Assembly: GCA_947073545.1 (NCBI GenBank)
Contig: CAMTMP010000011.1
Coordinates: 47,468 to 111,467, forward strand
DNA: 64,000 nucleotides
Direction: 5' to 3'
Origin: an uncultured bacterium
GTDB lineage: Bacteria; Bacillota; Clostridia; Lachnospirales; Lachnospiraceae
This document shows positions 8,812 to 17,890 of this stretch, one piece after another (the stretch's first letter is position 1; the number at the start of each line of letters is the position of its first letter). Below the pieces are notes generated by a model. The model saw nothing but the letters and a program-made list of their open reading frames with translations. It had not been told where the DNA came from and ran no database searches. A program made the position numbers and the translations under genes.

Positions 8812-9145
8812 TTAAATGCTCCTTCCTTTTCCCATTTCAAAAAATCAGGCAAAGTAATTGTAATGTTTTGTTGTTTGCAGCAAACGCTCCCTTGTAGAGG
8901 GGCGTATGCTGACTCCTTGCCAATGTAAATCTATTATAAGCGAAATAAGAAGGGCACGCAAGGAAAACGGAGAAACGGTTAAAGAAAGGAAAAACGGATT
9001 TCCCTGTTGAGTGGGGAGTCTCCTCGTGTTAAGATAGAATGGAAAACACGGGGCGGTTTTATTTGCGCGTAGGCATTATGTCTATGGGCGGTTCCGGGAG
9101 TGATAAATATGATTGTGACAGATATGTCAGAAAATGGAGGGAATT
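8812..9145. other. Divergent intergenic region upstream of lipoprotein and UDPGP genes
   Basis: This 334-bp region separates two divergent genes. A plausible plus-strand promoter lies at 9007-9035. On the minus strand only a weak TACAAT-like -10 was seen, without a good -35. No RNA gene or clear operator was recognised. Confidence 0.4.
9007..9035 (+). promoter_or_regulatory. Candidate promoter for the UDP-sugar pyrophosphorylase gene
   Basis: TTGAGT (9007-9012) and TAAGAT (9030-9035) are spaced by 17 bp, about 110 bp upstream of the start at 9146. Confidence 0.4.
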
Positions 9146-10372
9146 ATGAACTATCAGGAGGCGTACAAAAAACTGGAGAAGTACGGACAGATTCATGTGC
9201 TGAAATACTACGAGGAACTGGGAGAGGAAGAGAGAGAGGCGCTGCTTACCCAGATCGAGCAGACAGATTTTGATGTGCTGTCGCTTTGTGAGAAGAAAGA
9301 GACTTTGAATCCAAGAGGGAAGATTGAGCCGATTGCGGTGATGCAGCTTCCCGAGATCGAGGCGAAAAAAGAAGAGTATACGAAGATCGGCCTGGAGGCG
9401 ATCCGGGCCGGCAAGGTGGGTGCGGTGCTGCTTGCAGGCGGCATGGGGACAAGACTTGGCTCCGATGCGCCAAAGGGCGTTTACAATATCGGCCTGACAA
9501 AGGATGTCTTTATTTTTCAGCGTTTGATCGAGAATTTGATGGATGTGGTGGAGCAGGCGGGGGCGTGGGTTCCCCTTTATGTGATGACCAGCGACAAAAA
9601 TCATGATGCAACTGTCAGCTTTTTTGAGGAAAAGAAATTTTTTGGCTACAATGCAGACTATGTGACATTCTTTATGCAGGATATGGCTCCGGCTTCCGAC
9701 TATACGGGGAAGGTATATATGGAAGCAAAGAATAAAATGTCCACTTCCCCCAACGGTAACGGCGGTTGGTTTTTATCCATGAAAAAATGGGGCGTCGCGG
9801 ACAAAATACGGCAGGCAGGTGTGGAATGGCTCAATGTGTTTGCCGTGGACAACGTACTGCAGCGTATTGCCGATCCCTGCTTTGTGGGCGCGACGATCGC
9901 CACAGACAGCGCGGTGGGAGAGAAAGTGGTGGCGAAGAATGCGCCGGATGAAAAAGTGGGCGCGGTATGTTTGGAGGATGGAAAGCCGTCTATCGTGGAA
10001 TACTATGATATGACGCCGGAGCTGATGGAGGCAAAGGCGGAGGACGGAAAGCCGGCCTACCATTTTGGCGTAATATTAAACTACCTGTTCCGGGTAAAGG
10101 ATTTGGAGGAGATTGTAGCGAGTAAGCTCCCGCTTCATATCGTGGAGAAGAAGATTCCTTATCTGGATGAAAATGGAGAGCCGGTGAAGCCGGAGGAACC
10201 CAACGGTTATAAGTTTGAGCAGCTTGTGCTCGATATGATCCATGAGCTGGACTCCTGCCTGCCCTATGAAGTGGTCAGGAATAAGGAGTTTGCGCCCATT
10301 AAGAATAAGACGGGCATTGACTCGGTGGAGAGCGCAAGGGAGCTGTGTAAGGAGAACGGAATCATATTGTAG
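9146..10372 (+). CDS. UDPGP-type UTP-sugar-1-phosphate uridylyltransferase
   Basis: This 408-residue cytoplasmic enzyme belongs to the eukaryote-like UDPGP family, which makes UDP-sugars from UTP and sugar 1-phosphates. The nucleotide-binding signature VLLAGGMGTRLGSDAPKG is at about residues 95-112. A later YHFGVILNYLF segment and the lysine-rich EPNGYKFEQLVLDMI also fit the family. ATG 9146 is used because GGAGG lies just before it; an in-frame ATG at 9134 overlaps that site. Members act on GlcNAc-1-P, glucose-1-P or galactose-1-P. The galE gene immediately downstream argues for UDP-glucose, UDP-galactose or UDP-HexNAc supply to surface glycans. Exact substrate is uncertain. Confidence 0.85.
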   Translation: MNYQEAYKKLEKYGQIHVLKYYEELGEEEREALLTQIEQTDFDVLSLCEKKETLNPRGKIEPIAVMQLPEIEAKKEEYTKIGLEAIRAGKVGAVLLAGGMGTRLGSDAPKGVYNIGLTKDVFIFQRLIENLMDVVEQAGAWVPLYVMTSDKNHDATVSFFEEKKFFGYNADYVTFFMQDMAPASDYTGKVYMEAKNKMSTSPNGNGGWFLSMKKWGVADKIRQAGVEWLNVFAVDNVLQRIADPCFVGATIATDSAVGEKVVAKNAPDEKVGAVCLEDGKPSIVEYYDMTPELMEAKAEDGKPAYHFGVILNYLFRVKDLEEIVASKLPLHIVEKKIPYLDENGEPVKPEEPNGYKFEQLVLDMIHELDSCLPYEVVRNKEFAPIKNKTGIDSVESARELCKENGIIL

Positions 10373-10489
10373 TGTCGTGCGCATGCATCATTTATTAAAA
10401 GATGGCAAGTAATGCATGCTTGGCATCCGCCCTATCAGTAAAGGTACAGAGTAGTTAACATTTCGACAGGTTTAGATAACATTCCTGTA

Positions 10490-10518
10490 TTGAATATACA
10501 GGAAAAACGATGTAGACT
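10490..10518 (+). promoter_or_regulatory. Promoter of galE
   Basis: TTGAAT (10490-10495) and TAGACT (10513-10518) are 17 bp apart. The -35 box lies inside a small inverted repeat, CCTGTAT/ATACAGG (10484-10502), which could be a regulator site. Confidence 0.5.
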
Positions 10519-10574
10519 GAAAACACATTAAGAACAAAAAACACAGTTTTCGAAAAGAAAGGCAGGGTGCGGTT

Positions 10575-11591
10575 ATGGCAATTTTGGTGACGGGCGGTGC
10601 GGGGTATATCGGTTCCCACACAGTAGTGGAATTGCAGAATGCAGGCTATGATGTGGTGGTAGTGGACAATCTGGCAAATTCCAGTGAAAAGTCCCTTGAG
10701 AGGGTGGAAAAGATTACGGGAAAGCCCGTAAAATTTTATAAGGCTGATATTCTGGACAGGGACGTTTTGGAGCAGATATTTGCGAAAGAGCAGATCGACT
10801 CCTGCATCCACTTTGCAGGGCTTAAGGCAGTGGGCGAGTCCGTGCAGAAGCCTTGGGAATATTATGAGAACAACATTGCCGGGACTTTGACGCTGGTGGA
10901 TGTGATGCGTAAGCACAATGTAAAAAATATCATCTTCTCCTCCTCGGCGACGGTTTACGGTGACCCCGCTATCATTCCGATCACGGAGGAGTGCCCGAAG
11001 GGACAGTGCACAAACCCTTACGGCTGGACCAAATCCATGCTGGAGCAGATTTTGATGGATATCCAGAAAGCAGATCCCGAATGGAATGTGATCCTGCTTC
11101 GCTATTTCAATCCCATCGGGGCGCACAAGAGCGGTACCATGGGTGAGAACCCAAACGGTATTCCCAACAACCTGATGCCTTATATCACACAGGTTGCAGT
11201 GGGCAAGCTCAAAGAGCTGGGCGTTTTCGGAAACGATTACGACACGCCGGACGGCACGGGCGTGCGCGACTATATCCATGTGGTGGATCTTGCGGTTGGC
11301 CATGTGAAAGCGCTGAAAAAGATTGAGGAGAAGGCGGGGCTTTGCATTTACAATCTGGGAACCGGCACAGGCTACAGCGTGCTCGATATCGTGAAAAACT
11401 TCGAGGAAGCCACCGGCGTGAAAATTCCTTATGTGATTAAGGAGAGAAGAGCGGGCGATATCGCCTCCTGCTATGCGAACGCGGACAAGGCAAAGAGGGA
11501 ACTTGGCTGGGAAGCACAGTATGGCATCAAGGAGATGTGCGCGGATTCATGGAGATGGCAGAGCAATAACCCGAACGGGTATGAGGACTAA
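10575..11591 (+). CDS. galE: UDP-glucose 4-epimerase
   Basis: This 338-residue short-chain dehydrogenase family enzyme interconverts UDP-glucose and UDP-galactose using bound NAD. The Rossmann signature [12 protein letters not shown] begins at residue 5. The catalytic Ser region is [13 protein letters not shown], the YxxxK pair is in [11 protein letters not shown], and [12 protein letters not shown] follows. Length is standard for bacterial GalE. It has its own promoter at 10490 and a strong terminator at 11608, so it is probably monocistronic, although it sits next to the UDP-sugar pyrophosphorylase gene whose product it would use. Confidence 0.95.
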   Translation: MAILVTGGAGYIGSHTVVELQNAGYDVVVVDNLANSSEKSLERVEKITGKPVKFYKADILDRDVLEQIFAKEQIDSCIHFAGLKAVGESVQKPWEYYENNIAGTLTLVDVMRKHNVKNIIFSSSATVYGDPAIIPITEECPKGQCTNPYGWTKSMLEQILMDIQKADPEWNVILLRYFNPIGAHKSGTMGENPNGIPNNLMPYITQVAVGKLKELGVFGNDYDTPDGTGVRDYIHVVDLAVGHVKALKKIEEKAGLCIYNLGTGTGYSVLDIVKNFEEATGVKIPYVIKERRAGDIASCYANADKAKRELGWEAQYGIKEMCADSWRWQSNNPNGYED

Positions 11592-11607
11592 CAACGGTAA
11601 TTTCGGA

Positions 11608-11654
11608 ACAGCCCGGATCGCTGTATTTCAGCGGATTCCGGGCTGTATCTATTT
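11608..11654 (+). terminator. Terminator of galE
   Basis: ACAGCCCGGA (from 11608) pairs with TCCGGGCTGT (ending 11646), and an inner CGCTG/CAGCG stem closes a TATTT loop. A moderately T-rich tail (ATCTATTT) follows. Confidence 0.75.
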
Positions 11655-11855
11655 AGGCGCAGTGCAGGCTGGTTGTCAGACTTTTGATAAAATGAATTTA
11701 ACTAGAGAGCAGCTGCAATGGATAAAGCGCAGACTTTCCGGACGAGTTTGCACATTTCAAAGAACAAAGGAATTAGGGGGGGCAAACATGTACGCAAAAG
11801 CAAATTATTTTTGGAACGGTAACCTGTTTGGCGCAGGAGCCATCAGGAAATCCCG

Positions 11856-12506
11856 TCAGGCTACATACAGATACATAAAGATAAAATGGCACACGCTTCC
11901 GCCCATCACAAACAGATGGAAGACTTCGTGGGAACCGAAATTCTTGTGCTTCGCGTTGAAAACGGGAAGCTTTAACGCGTAGATCACGCCGCCCACCGTG
12001 TAGAAAATGCCGCCAGCAAGGAGCCATAAGAAGGCGCCTCTCGAGAGGGTGTTCCAAAGTGTGCCGAAAACAGCGATACAAGACCAGCCCATGGCGATGT
12101 ACAGGATCGACGAAAACCACTTCGGGCAGGTAATCCAGCACATTTTAATCAGCATACCCGCGATGGCGATGCCCCAGACAGTGGCCAGAAGCAGATATCC
12201 GCGGCGGTCTCCTAAAATCACCAGACAGACCGGGGTGTAGGAACCGGCGATCAGCACAAAAATCATCATGTGGTCCAGCTTGCGGAATACGTTTAAAATA
12301 CTGTCTTTTACGGTGACGCTGTGGTAGAGCGCACTCGCGCCGTAGAGAGCGATCATGCTGCATATAAATACAGCGAGCGCGATAAAGACGATGTGGTCTG
12401 CGTCCGTGGCGGCCTTCACCATAAGGGGCGTAGCCGCGATAATGGCCATCATCATACCGATAAAGTGGGTGATGGCGCTTCCGGGTTCACGAATGGTAAT
12501 CTGCAT
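11856..12506 (-). CDS. Hemolysin III family protein (TrhA/YplQ-like membrane protein)
   Basis: This 216-residue protein with seven predicted membrane helices belongs to the Hly-III/PAQR superfamily. It shows the family start REPGSAITHFIG, the conserved ASALYHSVTV and FRKLDHMMIFVLIAGSYTP segments, and near the C-terminus GSHEVFHLFVMGGSVCHF. The conserved His/Asp/Ser residues form a metal site in PAQR proteins. Bacterial members influence membrane lipid homeostasis; haemolytic activity is not established for most. Transcription probably starts near 12600 from the promoter at 12608-12636, with palindromes at 12558-12596 in the leader suggesting repressor control. Confidence 0.9.
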   Translation of the reverse strand: MQITIREPGSAITHFIGMMMAIIAATPLMVKAATDADHIVFIALAVFICSMIALYGASALYHSVTVKDSILNVFRKLDHMMIFVLIAGSYTPVCLVILGDRRGYLLLATVWGIAIAGMLIKMCWITCPKWFSSILYIAMGWSCIAVFGTLWNTLSRGAFLWLLAGGIFYTVGGVIYALKLPVFNAKHKNFGSHEVFHLFVMGGSVCHFIFMYLYVA

Positions 12507-12557
12507 AAAATCAACTCCTCTTACTTTTCAGTAGTTTCCTGTTCACAGCACTTTTGC

Positions 12558-12596
12558 ATGTACAAACTGGTACATATAGTTTTAAAAACTACATGT
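12558..12596. promoter_or_regulatory. Two overlapping palindromes, putative operator of the hemolysin III gene
   Basis: ATGTAC-N6-GTACAT spans 12558-12575. It overlaps a second 25-bp imperfect palindrome, ACATATAGTTTT-A-AAAACTACATGT (12572-12596). Both lie just downstream of the minus-strand -10 box, where a repressor could block initiation. Confidence 0.4.
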
Positions 12597-12607
12597 GATA
12601 TACTATG

Positions 12608-12636
12608 ATACTACTACTTAAAGTGTGCAAAGTCAA
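12608..12636 (-). promoter_or_regulatory. Promoter of the hemolysin III gene
   Basis: On the minus strand TTGACT (12636-12631) and TAGTAT (12613-12608) are 17 bp apart. The start codon at 12506 is about 100 bases downstream. Confidence 0.5.
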
Positions 12637-12659
12637 TCATTTTATGCATGGATTTCGTT

Positions 12660-12926
12660 TCAGTCCTCCTCAATCACATGAATTTCCAGAAAATCAAAAT
12701 CAATTTCTTCTATAAAATTGTCCTGACCAAAGCGCGTTTTGCTGTGCCGCTTAAATTCGGAGACGGTGGATTCCAGCCAGATGGGTTTGCCCAGATCGAA
12801 TTGCAGGCAGACTTCCTCCAGCGCGTCGAATACTTTGTGGGTGCGGGTTTCTTCCCGCCCGTCCTCAATGACGGTATCTCTTACCATTCGGTTGTCTTTA
12901 AATTCCTTTGCCCATAGACGAAACAT
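12660..12926 (-). CDS. Small conserved-looking hypothetical protein
   Basis: This 88-residue cytoplasmic protein is not assigned to a family. It starts MFRLWAKEFKDNRMVRD and is rich in charged residues, with an acidic C-terminus (FIEEIDFDFLEIHVIEED). The frame is open further upstream, but ATG 12926 has the only good ribosome site (GAGGTG, 4-bp gap), and the upstream part is compositionally unlike protein. No signal peptide or membrane segment is visible. It lies between the hemolysin III gene and the divergent DUF6020 gene. I recall similar short proteins in Lachnospiraceae but cannot give a function. Confidence 0.6.
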   Translation of the reverse strand: MFRLWAKEFKDNRMVRDTVIEDGREETRTHKVFDALEEVCLQFDLGKPIWLESTVSEFKRHSKTRFGQDNFIEEIDFDFLEIHVIEED

Positions 12927-13072
12927 ATCGCACCTCATTTTCCGTGACGGTTCAGCCCTTGACTTTACGGGAACCGTCTCTTTGGCGTCATTTGTTATTC
13001 TCATACCAATATACAAATCCCTGCGGTGAAAGTAAAGTCTTCCTAAATTATTTTCGCGCCGATCGTTTTTTA

Positions 13073-13081
13073 TGCTATACT
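13073..13081 (+). promoter_or_regulatory. Extended -10 element upstream of the DUF6020 gene
   Basis: TGCTATACT matches an extended -10 (TGnTATAAT-like). The predicted start of transcription falls almost on the ATG at 13088, and no good -35 is present. Confidence 0.35.
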
Positions 13082-13087
13082 GTTTCC

Positions 13088-14875
13088 ATGAAAAATACAA
13101 ATAAAATGGTATATATCCGGGAAAACAGCATATATATTTTTTTAGTGGCAAATAAAAGGCTTCTTCGCTATGCATTTCTCTGGGGGATTCCGTTTGCCAT
13201 ATCCTGTGTGCTGGGATGGCGGCTCGTCCGCGAGGGAACGGTATTTGGCCCGGGCGGTTCGGCGGCGGCTTACGCGGAAAGTCTGCTTCTGTTTATACTG
13301 GAAACCGCGGTTTTGTCTGTGCCTGCGGCGGCTTTTGCGGCGGTCGTCATGGGCGGAGGAAGGTGGAAAAGCGGTGGAAAAGAGCGGAATACCGAGCCTA
13401 AAAAAAGGAAAGCGGTGTGGCTCTTTTACAGTCTGTGCATTTTTCTCTGCTGGCTGCCTGTTTTTTTGGCTTACTATCCGTCGGTGTTTGCCTATGACGC
13501 GGAAGGGCAGCTCTATCAGGTGCTGGCCGGAGATTACAGCACACATCACCCGCTGGTGCATACGCTATTTTTAGGAGCTTTTTTCCGGCTGGGAATTGCC
13601 GCCGGTTCCTGTTCGGCCGGTATGGCGGTTCACTCGGTGGTGCAGATGGCGCTGATGGCGTGCGCTTTCGGATGGGCGCTTTGCTTTTTGTACCAAAGGC
13701 GGGTCAGCGGGCGGGTGCGCGCCCTTTTGTTTCTCTTTTTCGCGTTCTTTCCGGCCAATTCCGTGTTGGCGGTAAGCACCACGAAGGATGTGCTTTTTGC
13801 GGCCCTGGTTCTGCTGTATACATTGTCCGTTTATCGTGTGGTATGTAAAGAGAACGCATCGGAAAAACAGGGCGTGGCGGTGCGGAAAAAAGAATTGGCA
13901 GTCTGCGTTTTCTGTGCGGTTTTCATGCTGCTGTTCCGGAACAATGCGGTGTATGCCTTTGTGGCCGGCGCGCCGGTTATTTATGCCGGACTCGGGGAGA
14001 GGAGGCGGCAGAAAGAGAACGGGGTGCAGGATGCCGGAGTGCAAAAAGACGATAGCCTGCAAAAGAAAAAGGCACGGAAAATATATGTGTGTATGATGCT
14101 GCTTGCGCTTGCGATGTACGGCGTTTGTGCATTCTCGTTAAAAACCGCAGTTCATGCGCAAAACGGCAGTCCCCGTGAAATGCTGAGTGTACCTTTGCAG
14201 CAGATGGCGCGCACGCGGGTGAAGGAGGAGGAAGAAATTGCCCCGGCTCTCAGACAAGAGCTGGAAAAGTATATTTCCTCAGAATGGGTTTTTGCAGCCT
14301 ACAATCCCCATCTGGCAGACCCTGTGAAAAGCCGCGCCGTGATACATGACGATCCGGCCGGGCTGATTCGGACGTGGGTCCGGCTCGGGCTTGCCCACCC
14401 GGCAGTTTATATTGACGCCTTTCTCGACAATTCCCTCGGGCTCTGGTATCTGTGGGACACCTCCCACGCGCAGGTGTACGGGATCGGCACGGAGAGCGGA
14501 TTTGGATATCTGTCCACGGATAACCGCGTGATGCCGGCCGGGTTTGAGGTGGAGGAGCGCAGCCTGCTTCCGGGTCTGCGCATCTTTCTGGAAAGGATCG
14601 TATCGGATAATGAATACAGCAAGATACCCGTGGTCAGACTTTTGTTTGCGCCTGCCCTGTACTGGTGGCTTCTGTGGATGTACCTTGTGACGGTTTTTTA
14701 CAGGAAAACTTACAAGGAGGCGCTGCCGGCAGTATTCCTTGCGACTTATTACCTGACCCTTCTGCTTTCGCCCACGGTGCTGGTGCGGTACGCGTACCCG
14801 CTTATGGTGACGATTTCCGTCCTTTTGCCATGTCTTTTAGCTGGTGCGGAGCGGGAAAGTGAAAATACACAATAA
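13088..14875 (+). CDS. DUF6020 family multi-pass membrane protein
   Basis: This 595-residue integral membrane protein has about 11 hydrophobic segments. The stretch WLPVFLAYYPSVFAYDAEGQ followed by HHPLVHTLFLGAFF is typical of DUF6020 proteins of Lachnospiraceae. These resemble GT-C type lipid-linked glycosyltransferases, with an acidic loop after the first large helix pair. A polar region rich in Lys and Asp (about residues 310-340) separates the two halves, and an extracellular loop of about 130 residues precedes the last helices. The start is uncertain: neither ATG 13088 nor ATG 13106 has a ribosome site. Surface glycan assembly would fit the UDP-sugar genes nearby, but that is inference. 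Confidence 0.7.
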   Translation: MKNTNKMVYIRENSIYIFLVANKRLLRYAFLWGIPFAISCVLGWRLVREGTVFGPGGSAAAYAESLLLFILETAVLSVPAAAFAAVVMGGGRWKSGGKERNTEPKKRKAVWLFYSLCIFLCWLPVFLAYYPSVFAYDAEGQLYQVLAGDYSTHHPLVHTLFLGAFFRLGIAAGSCSAGMAVHSVVQMALMACAFGWALCFLYQRRVSGRVRALLFLFFAFFPANSVLAVSTTKDVLFAALVLLYTLSVYRVVCKENASEKQGVAVRKKELAVCVFCAVFMLLFRNNAVYAFVAGAPVIYAGLGERRRQKENGVQDAGVQKDDSLQKKKARKIYVCMMLLALAMYGVCAFSLKTAVHAQNGSPREMLSVPLQQMARTRVKEEEEIAPALRQELEKYISSEWVFAAYNPHLADPVKSRAVIHDDPAGLIRTWVRLGLAHPAVYIDAFLDNSLGLWYLWDTSHAQVYGIGTESGFGYLSTDNRVMPAGFEVEERSLLPGLRIFLERIVSDNEYSKIPVVRLLFAPALYWWLLWMYLVTVFYRKTYKEALPAVFLATYYLTLLLSPTVLVRYAYPLMVTISVLLPCLLAGAERESENTQ

Positions 14876-14939
14876 ATTATTAAATAATTCGAAAATCTTG
14901 TATAATATACACATTCCAGGATGGAAGTATGGTATAATG

Positions 14940-15076
14940 TACGCGATGGCAATGAGCAGTGCGCAGCCAGAGGGAAAACGGAGCGGTGAGCCTGCGCACC
15001 GAAACGTTTGACCGTATGGATGCATAGGGCGAAGCCCGTGAGCGAGGAGGAGCGAAGCGGAACCGAGCGTGCACTG
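14940..15076 (+). repeat. Intergenic repeat family C, copy 1
   Basis: This copy shares two blocks with 40118-40298. One is a 5' block beginning TACGCGA and containing GCAATGAGCAGT. The other is a 3' block of about 40 bp containing GAGCGAAGCGGAACCGAGC in this copy and ending TGCACTG. The middles differ. The two ends contain complementary CAGTGC/GCACTG, so the element can fold. It occupies most of the 304-bp gap between the DUF6020 and alarmone synthetase genes. A TATAAT box with TG extension sits just upstream (about 14930-14938). Confidence 0.6.
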
Positions 15077-15179
15077 CGGAGAGAAGGACGAAAGACGGCA
15101 GCATGCCGACAATTCTTTCGGCTTGCGAATTGACGGGCTTAAGGAGAGTCTACAAATTATAATTCGGGGGATTCTTGAA

Positions 15180-15830
15180 ATGGAAGTAGTAGTAGATAGA
15201 GGAAAAGACGGCGATATAGACAGTTGGAAAGAGGTGCAGTTGATTTATAATTCCGCCTTGAAGCAGATTTCCACGAAGCTGGAAATCTTAAACGACGAGT
15301 TTCAGCATGTACATCGCTATAATCCGATCGAACATATCAAGTGGCGTATCAAGACGCCGGAGAGCATTGTGAAGAAGCTGAAAAAGCACGGTTATGAATC
15401 TACCATAGACAATATGGTGAGCCACGTAAATGACATTGCGGGTATCCGTGTGATCTGCTCCTTCGCCTCGGACATATACCAGATTGCCGAGATGATCAGC
15501 AATCAAAGTGACATTCGTGTCATATCAGTGAAGGACTATATCGTGAATCCGAAGGCCAGTGGGTATAAGAGCTATCACATGCTCGTGACGGTGCCTGTCT
15601 ACCTTTCGGACCGGATTGCGGACACGAAGGTGGAAATCCAGATCCGCACGGTGGCGATGGATTTCTGGGCCAGTCTGGAGCATAAGATTCACTATAAGTT
15701 TGAGGGAAACGCGCCGGAACATATCAAAGAGCAGCTCGTGGAGTGCGCGCAGATGGTTTCCGCGCTGGATGCGAGGATGATGTCGCTCAACGAAGAAATC
15801 CAGCATATCGAGCAGGAAAATGAAGAGTAG
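15180..15830 (+). CDS. Small alarmone synthetase (RelQ/YjbM-like GTP pyrophosphokinase)
   Basis: This 216-residue protein consists of a single RelA/SpoT synthetase domain, without the hydrolase, TGS or ACT domains of long Rel proteins. The domain shows RIKTPESIVKKLKKHG, the NDIAGIRVICSF core and the substrate-binding GYKSYHMLVTVPV, followed by VEIQIRTVAMDFWASLEHKI. Such enzymes make (p)ppGpp or pGpp from ATP and GDP/GTP/GMP under stress. The C-terminal coiled-coil helix (residues 185-216) fits the tetramer-forming part of RelQ. ATG 15180 is used; the ribosome site (GGGGG) is only moderate, and the open frame runs further upstream into repeat C. Regulation would be transcriptional or allosteric. 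Confidence 0.9.
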   Translation: MEVVVDRGKDGDIDSWKEVQLIYNSALKQISTKLEILNDEFQHVHRYNPIEHIKWRIKTPESIVKKLKKHGYESTIDNMVSHVNDIAGIRVICSFASDIYQIAEMISNQSDIRVISVKDYIVNPKASGYKSYHMLVTVPVYLSDRIADTKVEIQIRTVAMDFWASLEHKIHYKFEGNAPEHIKEQLVECAQMVSALDARMMSLNEEIQHIEQENEE

Positions 15831-15872
15831 GGGCATTTCCCGGGGTACTACAGAAACGGAGGGGAGACTCCC

Positions 15873-16004
15873 ATGTCGAAAATACTGGTTGTAGAAGATG
15901 ACCTGACCCTGAACGCGGGACTATGTTTTGCGCTGGAAGGGGCGGGTTATCTTTTTGTCATGGACTACACTTGCGATAAAGCCTCGGCAGATGTTAAAGA
16001 GTGA
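15873..16004 (+). pseudogene. Truncated response regulator receiver fragment
   Basis: A 43-codon reading frame starts MSKILVVEDDLTLNAGLCFA after a strong ribosome site (GGAGGGGA). It matches the first beta strand, the acidic pair and the first helix of an OmpR-type receiver domain. It then stops at a TGA after DYTCDKASADVKE, before the phospho-acceptor aspartate. No continuation of a receiver or DNA-binding domain is found in any frame before the chemoreceptor gene at 16101. It is best read as a decayed or deleted regulator gene whose start signals survive. A functional micro-protein cannot be excluded. Confidence 0.65.
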
Positions 16005-16009
16005 ACAGC

Positions 16010-16038
16010 TTGCTATGCGCTTCCATTTATGCTATGAT
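16010..16038 (+). promoter_or_regulatory. Candidate promoter for the chemoreceptor gene at 16101
   Basis: TTGCTA (16010-16015) and TATGAT (16033-16038) have 17-bp spacing. It begins right after the stop of the truncated regulator. Confidence 0.45.
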
Positions 16039-16100
16039 TTTGCCAATACTATTTTTAAGTATATTTGGAGCCTTTGGGGGCGGAAAGGTGTGGTCATAAG

Positions 16101-17780
16101 ATGAAAAAAGCAATCAATCAATCTACGCTGACAACAATTTTGAATGTCGGCTCCATATGCGCACTGCTGTTTATGCTGGTGCTGTTAGTTACATACAGTA
16201 ATGTGAGCCGCCGGCTGGAAACCGCCAGCGAGGATCGTTTTGAACTGACCTACAATGCCAACCGCTTTATGAACGGTTCCGCCTATCTGACCAACGAAGT
16301 CCGTGCCTACGCGTCCACCGGAGATCAGGTGCACTACGATAACTATTGGAATGAAGTTAATACGTTAAAAAACCGGGATATCGGCGTTGCAGCCATGCAG
16401 GAAATCGGTATCACGAACGAAGAACAGAAGATGATTGACGGTATGTACAGCCTTTCTAACGAGCTGGTTCCTCTGGAGGAGGCAGCCATGAAGCAGGTGC
16501 AGGCCGGTGAGCAGAGCGCCGCTGTCGATTACGTCTATGGGGATGACTATAATGACTCCATCACGAAGATTAACGCGCTGAAAGAACAGTTTCTGGAGAC
16601 GCTTGACGGCAGAACCCTTCAGGAGGTACAGTACCTGAGCGAGACCAGCAGTACAATCAGGGCGCTTATGGTGTTGGCGTTGGTTATGGTAGGGACGCTG
16701 CAGGTGATCAGTATGCGTGTCATCCGCAAAAAGATTTTGCGCCCGGTCATCGCCGTGCGCGACCAGATGGGAGAAATCTCACAGGGCAATCTTTCGGCGG
16801 CATTCGGTTTTCGTTCCGACACTTCGGAGATTGGTATGCTGGTAGCGTCCATTCATGAGACGAAGGGCGAATTGAAAAAATACATATCGGATATTGACAA
16901 CAAGCTGTCCCAGATGGCGCAGGGCAATATGAATCTGTCCATCGACAGCAGTTACCGGGGTGAGTTTCTGCCAATACAGGATGCCATGCGCCAGATTTTA
17001 GACGGGCTTAATGACGCTTTAAGCCGGATTCATCAGACCGCAGGGAAGGTTTCCGACAGATCCGAGCGGATGGCTGTCAGCGCACAGACCCTGTCCGACG
17101 GCGCGGTTCAGCAGGCGGCCGCTGTGGAAGAACTCTCTGCCGGTATTCAGGATATTTCCGGGCAGGTGAAACGCACTTCCAAGGATGCGGACAATGCCAG
17201 AAAATCGGCGGAGGAGACGGAGAGCCAGCTTGCCGTGTGCAGTCAGAAAATGGATGCGCTCTCATCTGCGATTGCCGATATTTCGGAATCATCGGATCAG
17301 ATCAGCGGTATCATCAAGACCATAGAAGATATTTCATTCCAGACCAACATTCTGGCGCTGAACGCTTCCGTGGAGGCAGCCAGAGTCGGAGCCGCGGGAA
17401 AAGGTTTTGCGGTGGTGGCGAACGAAGTGCAGCAGCTTGCAGCCAAGAGCGCGGAGTCTGCCAAGAATATTACGGATCTGATCGTCAATTCTGTCCAGCT
17501 TGTCCAGTATGGCACGTCCCTGTCCGGGGAAACCATGACGGCGCTTACCAATGTGGTTTCCAGTTCCAGACAGTCGGCTGAGCTGGTGGAACACATTGCG
17601 GATTCTGCCAAACAGCAGGCGGAATCCTTAAGCCAGCTGACGGAGGGAATGGAAAATATCTCCGCGGTTGTGCAGACCAATGCCAACACGGCGGAGGAGT
17701 CGGCGTCCTCTGCGCAGGAGCTTCGCCACCATGCGGAGAGACTGCAGGCGGCAGTGCGGCATTTCCAGCTTCGGGGTTAG
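16101..17780 (+). CDS. Methyl-accepting chemotaxis protein (4HB/CHASE3-like sensor)
   Basis: This 559-residue transmembrane receptor has a first helix at about residues 13-34, an all-helical extracellular sensor (about 35-190) and a second helix at about 192-212. A HAMP segment and a long cytoplasmic signalling domain follow. The hairpin tip is intact, with [20 protein letters not shown] near residue 415, where CheA and CheW bind. ATG 16101 is chosen over 16065 because it directly precedes the membrane anchor. The protein ends RHFQLRG, without a CheR-binding pentapeptide. It is a single gene with a terminator at 17810; its ligand is unknown. It presumably feeds the CheA/CheW set at 59070-61757. 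Confidence 0.92.
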   Translation: MKKAINQSTLTTILNVGSICALLFMLVLLVTYSNVSRRLETASEDRFELTYNANRFMNGSAYLTNEVRAYASTGDQVHYDNYWNEVNTLKNRDIGVAAMQEIGITNEEQKMIDGMYSLSNELVPLEEAAMKQVQAGEQSAAVDYVYGDDYNDSITKINALKEQFLETLDGRTLQEVQYLSETSSTIRALMVLALVMVGTLQVISMRVIRKKILRPVIAVRDQMGEISQGNLSAAFGFRSDTSEIGMLVASIHETKGELKKYISDIDNKLSQMAQGNMNLSIDSSYRGEFLPIQDAMRQILDGLNDALSRIHQTAGKVSDRSERMAVSAQTLSDGAVQQAAAVEELSAGIQDISGQVKRTSKDADNARKSAEETESQLAVCSQKMDALSSAIADISESSDQISGIIKTIEDISFQTNILALNASVEAARVGAAGKGFAVVANEVQQLAAKSAESAKNITDLIVNSVQLVQYGTSLSGETMTALTNVVSSSRQSAELVEHIADSAKQQAESLSQLTEGMENISAVVQTNANTAEESASSAQELRHHAERLQAAVRHFQLRG

Positions 17781-17809
17781 ATATTCGGCCGGATCATAGA
17801 GATACTGTC

Positions 17810-17847
17810 AGACGGTATGGGAAAGGTTTCCTGTGCCGTCTTTTTTT
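17810..17847 (+). terminator. Terminator of the chemoreceptor gene
   Basis: AGACGG (17810-17815) pairs with CCGTCT (17836-17841), with an inner GGAAA/TTTCC stem. An uninterrupted T-run follows (to 17847). Confidence 0.85.
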
Positions 17848-17890
17848 GAAAGATGGATTCTGACGCTGCTGTGTATAGGCGGAGATCCTC

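Noticed and set aside
11473..11982. 169-codon plus-strand frame across the galE end and the hemolysin III gene end
   Set aside because: It crosses the galE terminator and runs antisense into a conserved gene; no family pattern is present.
12927..13175. N-terminal extension (83 codons) of the small gene at 12660-12926
   Set aside because: No ribosome site at the upstream ATG, low-complexity aromatic composition, and it would cover the promoter of the divergent DUF6020 gene.
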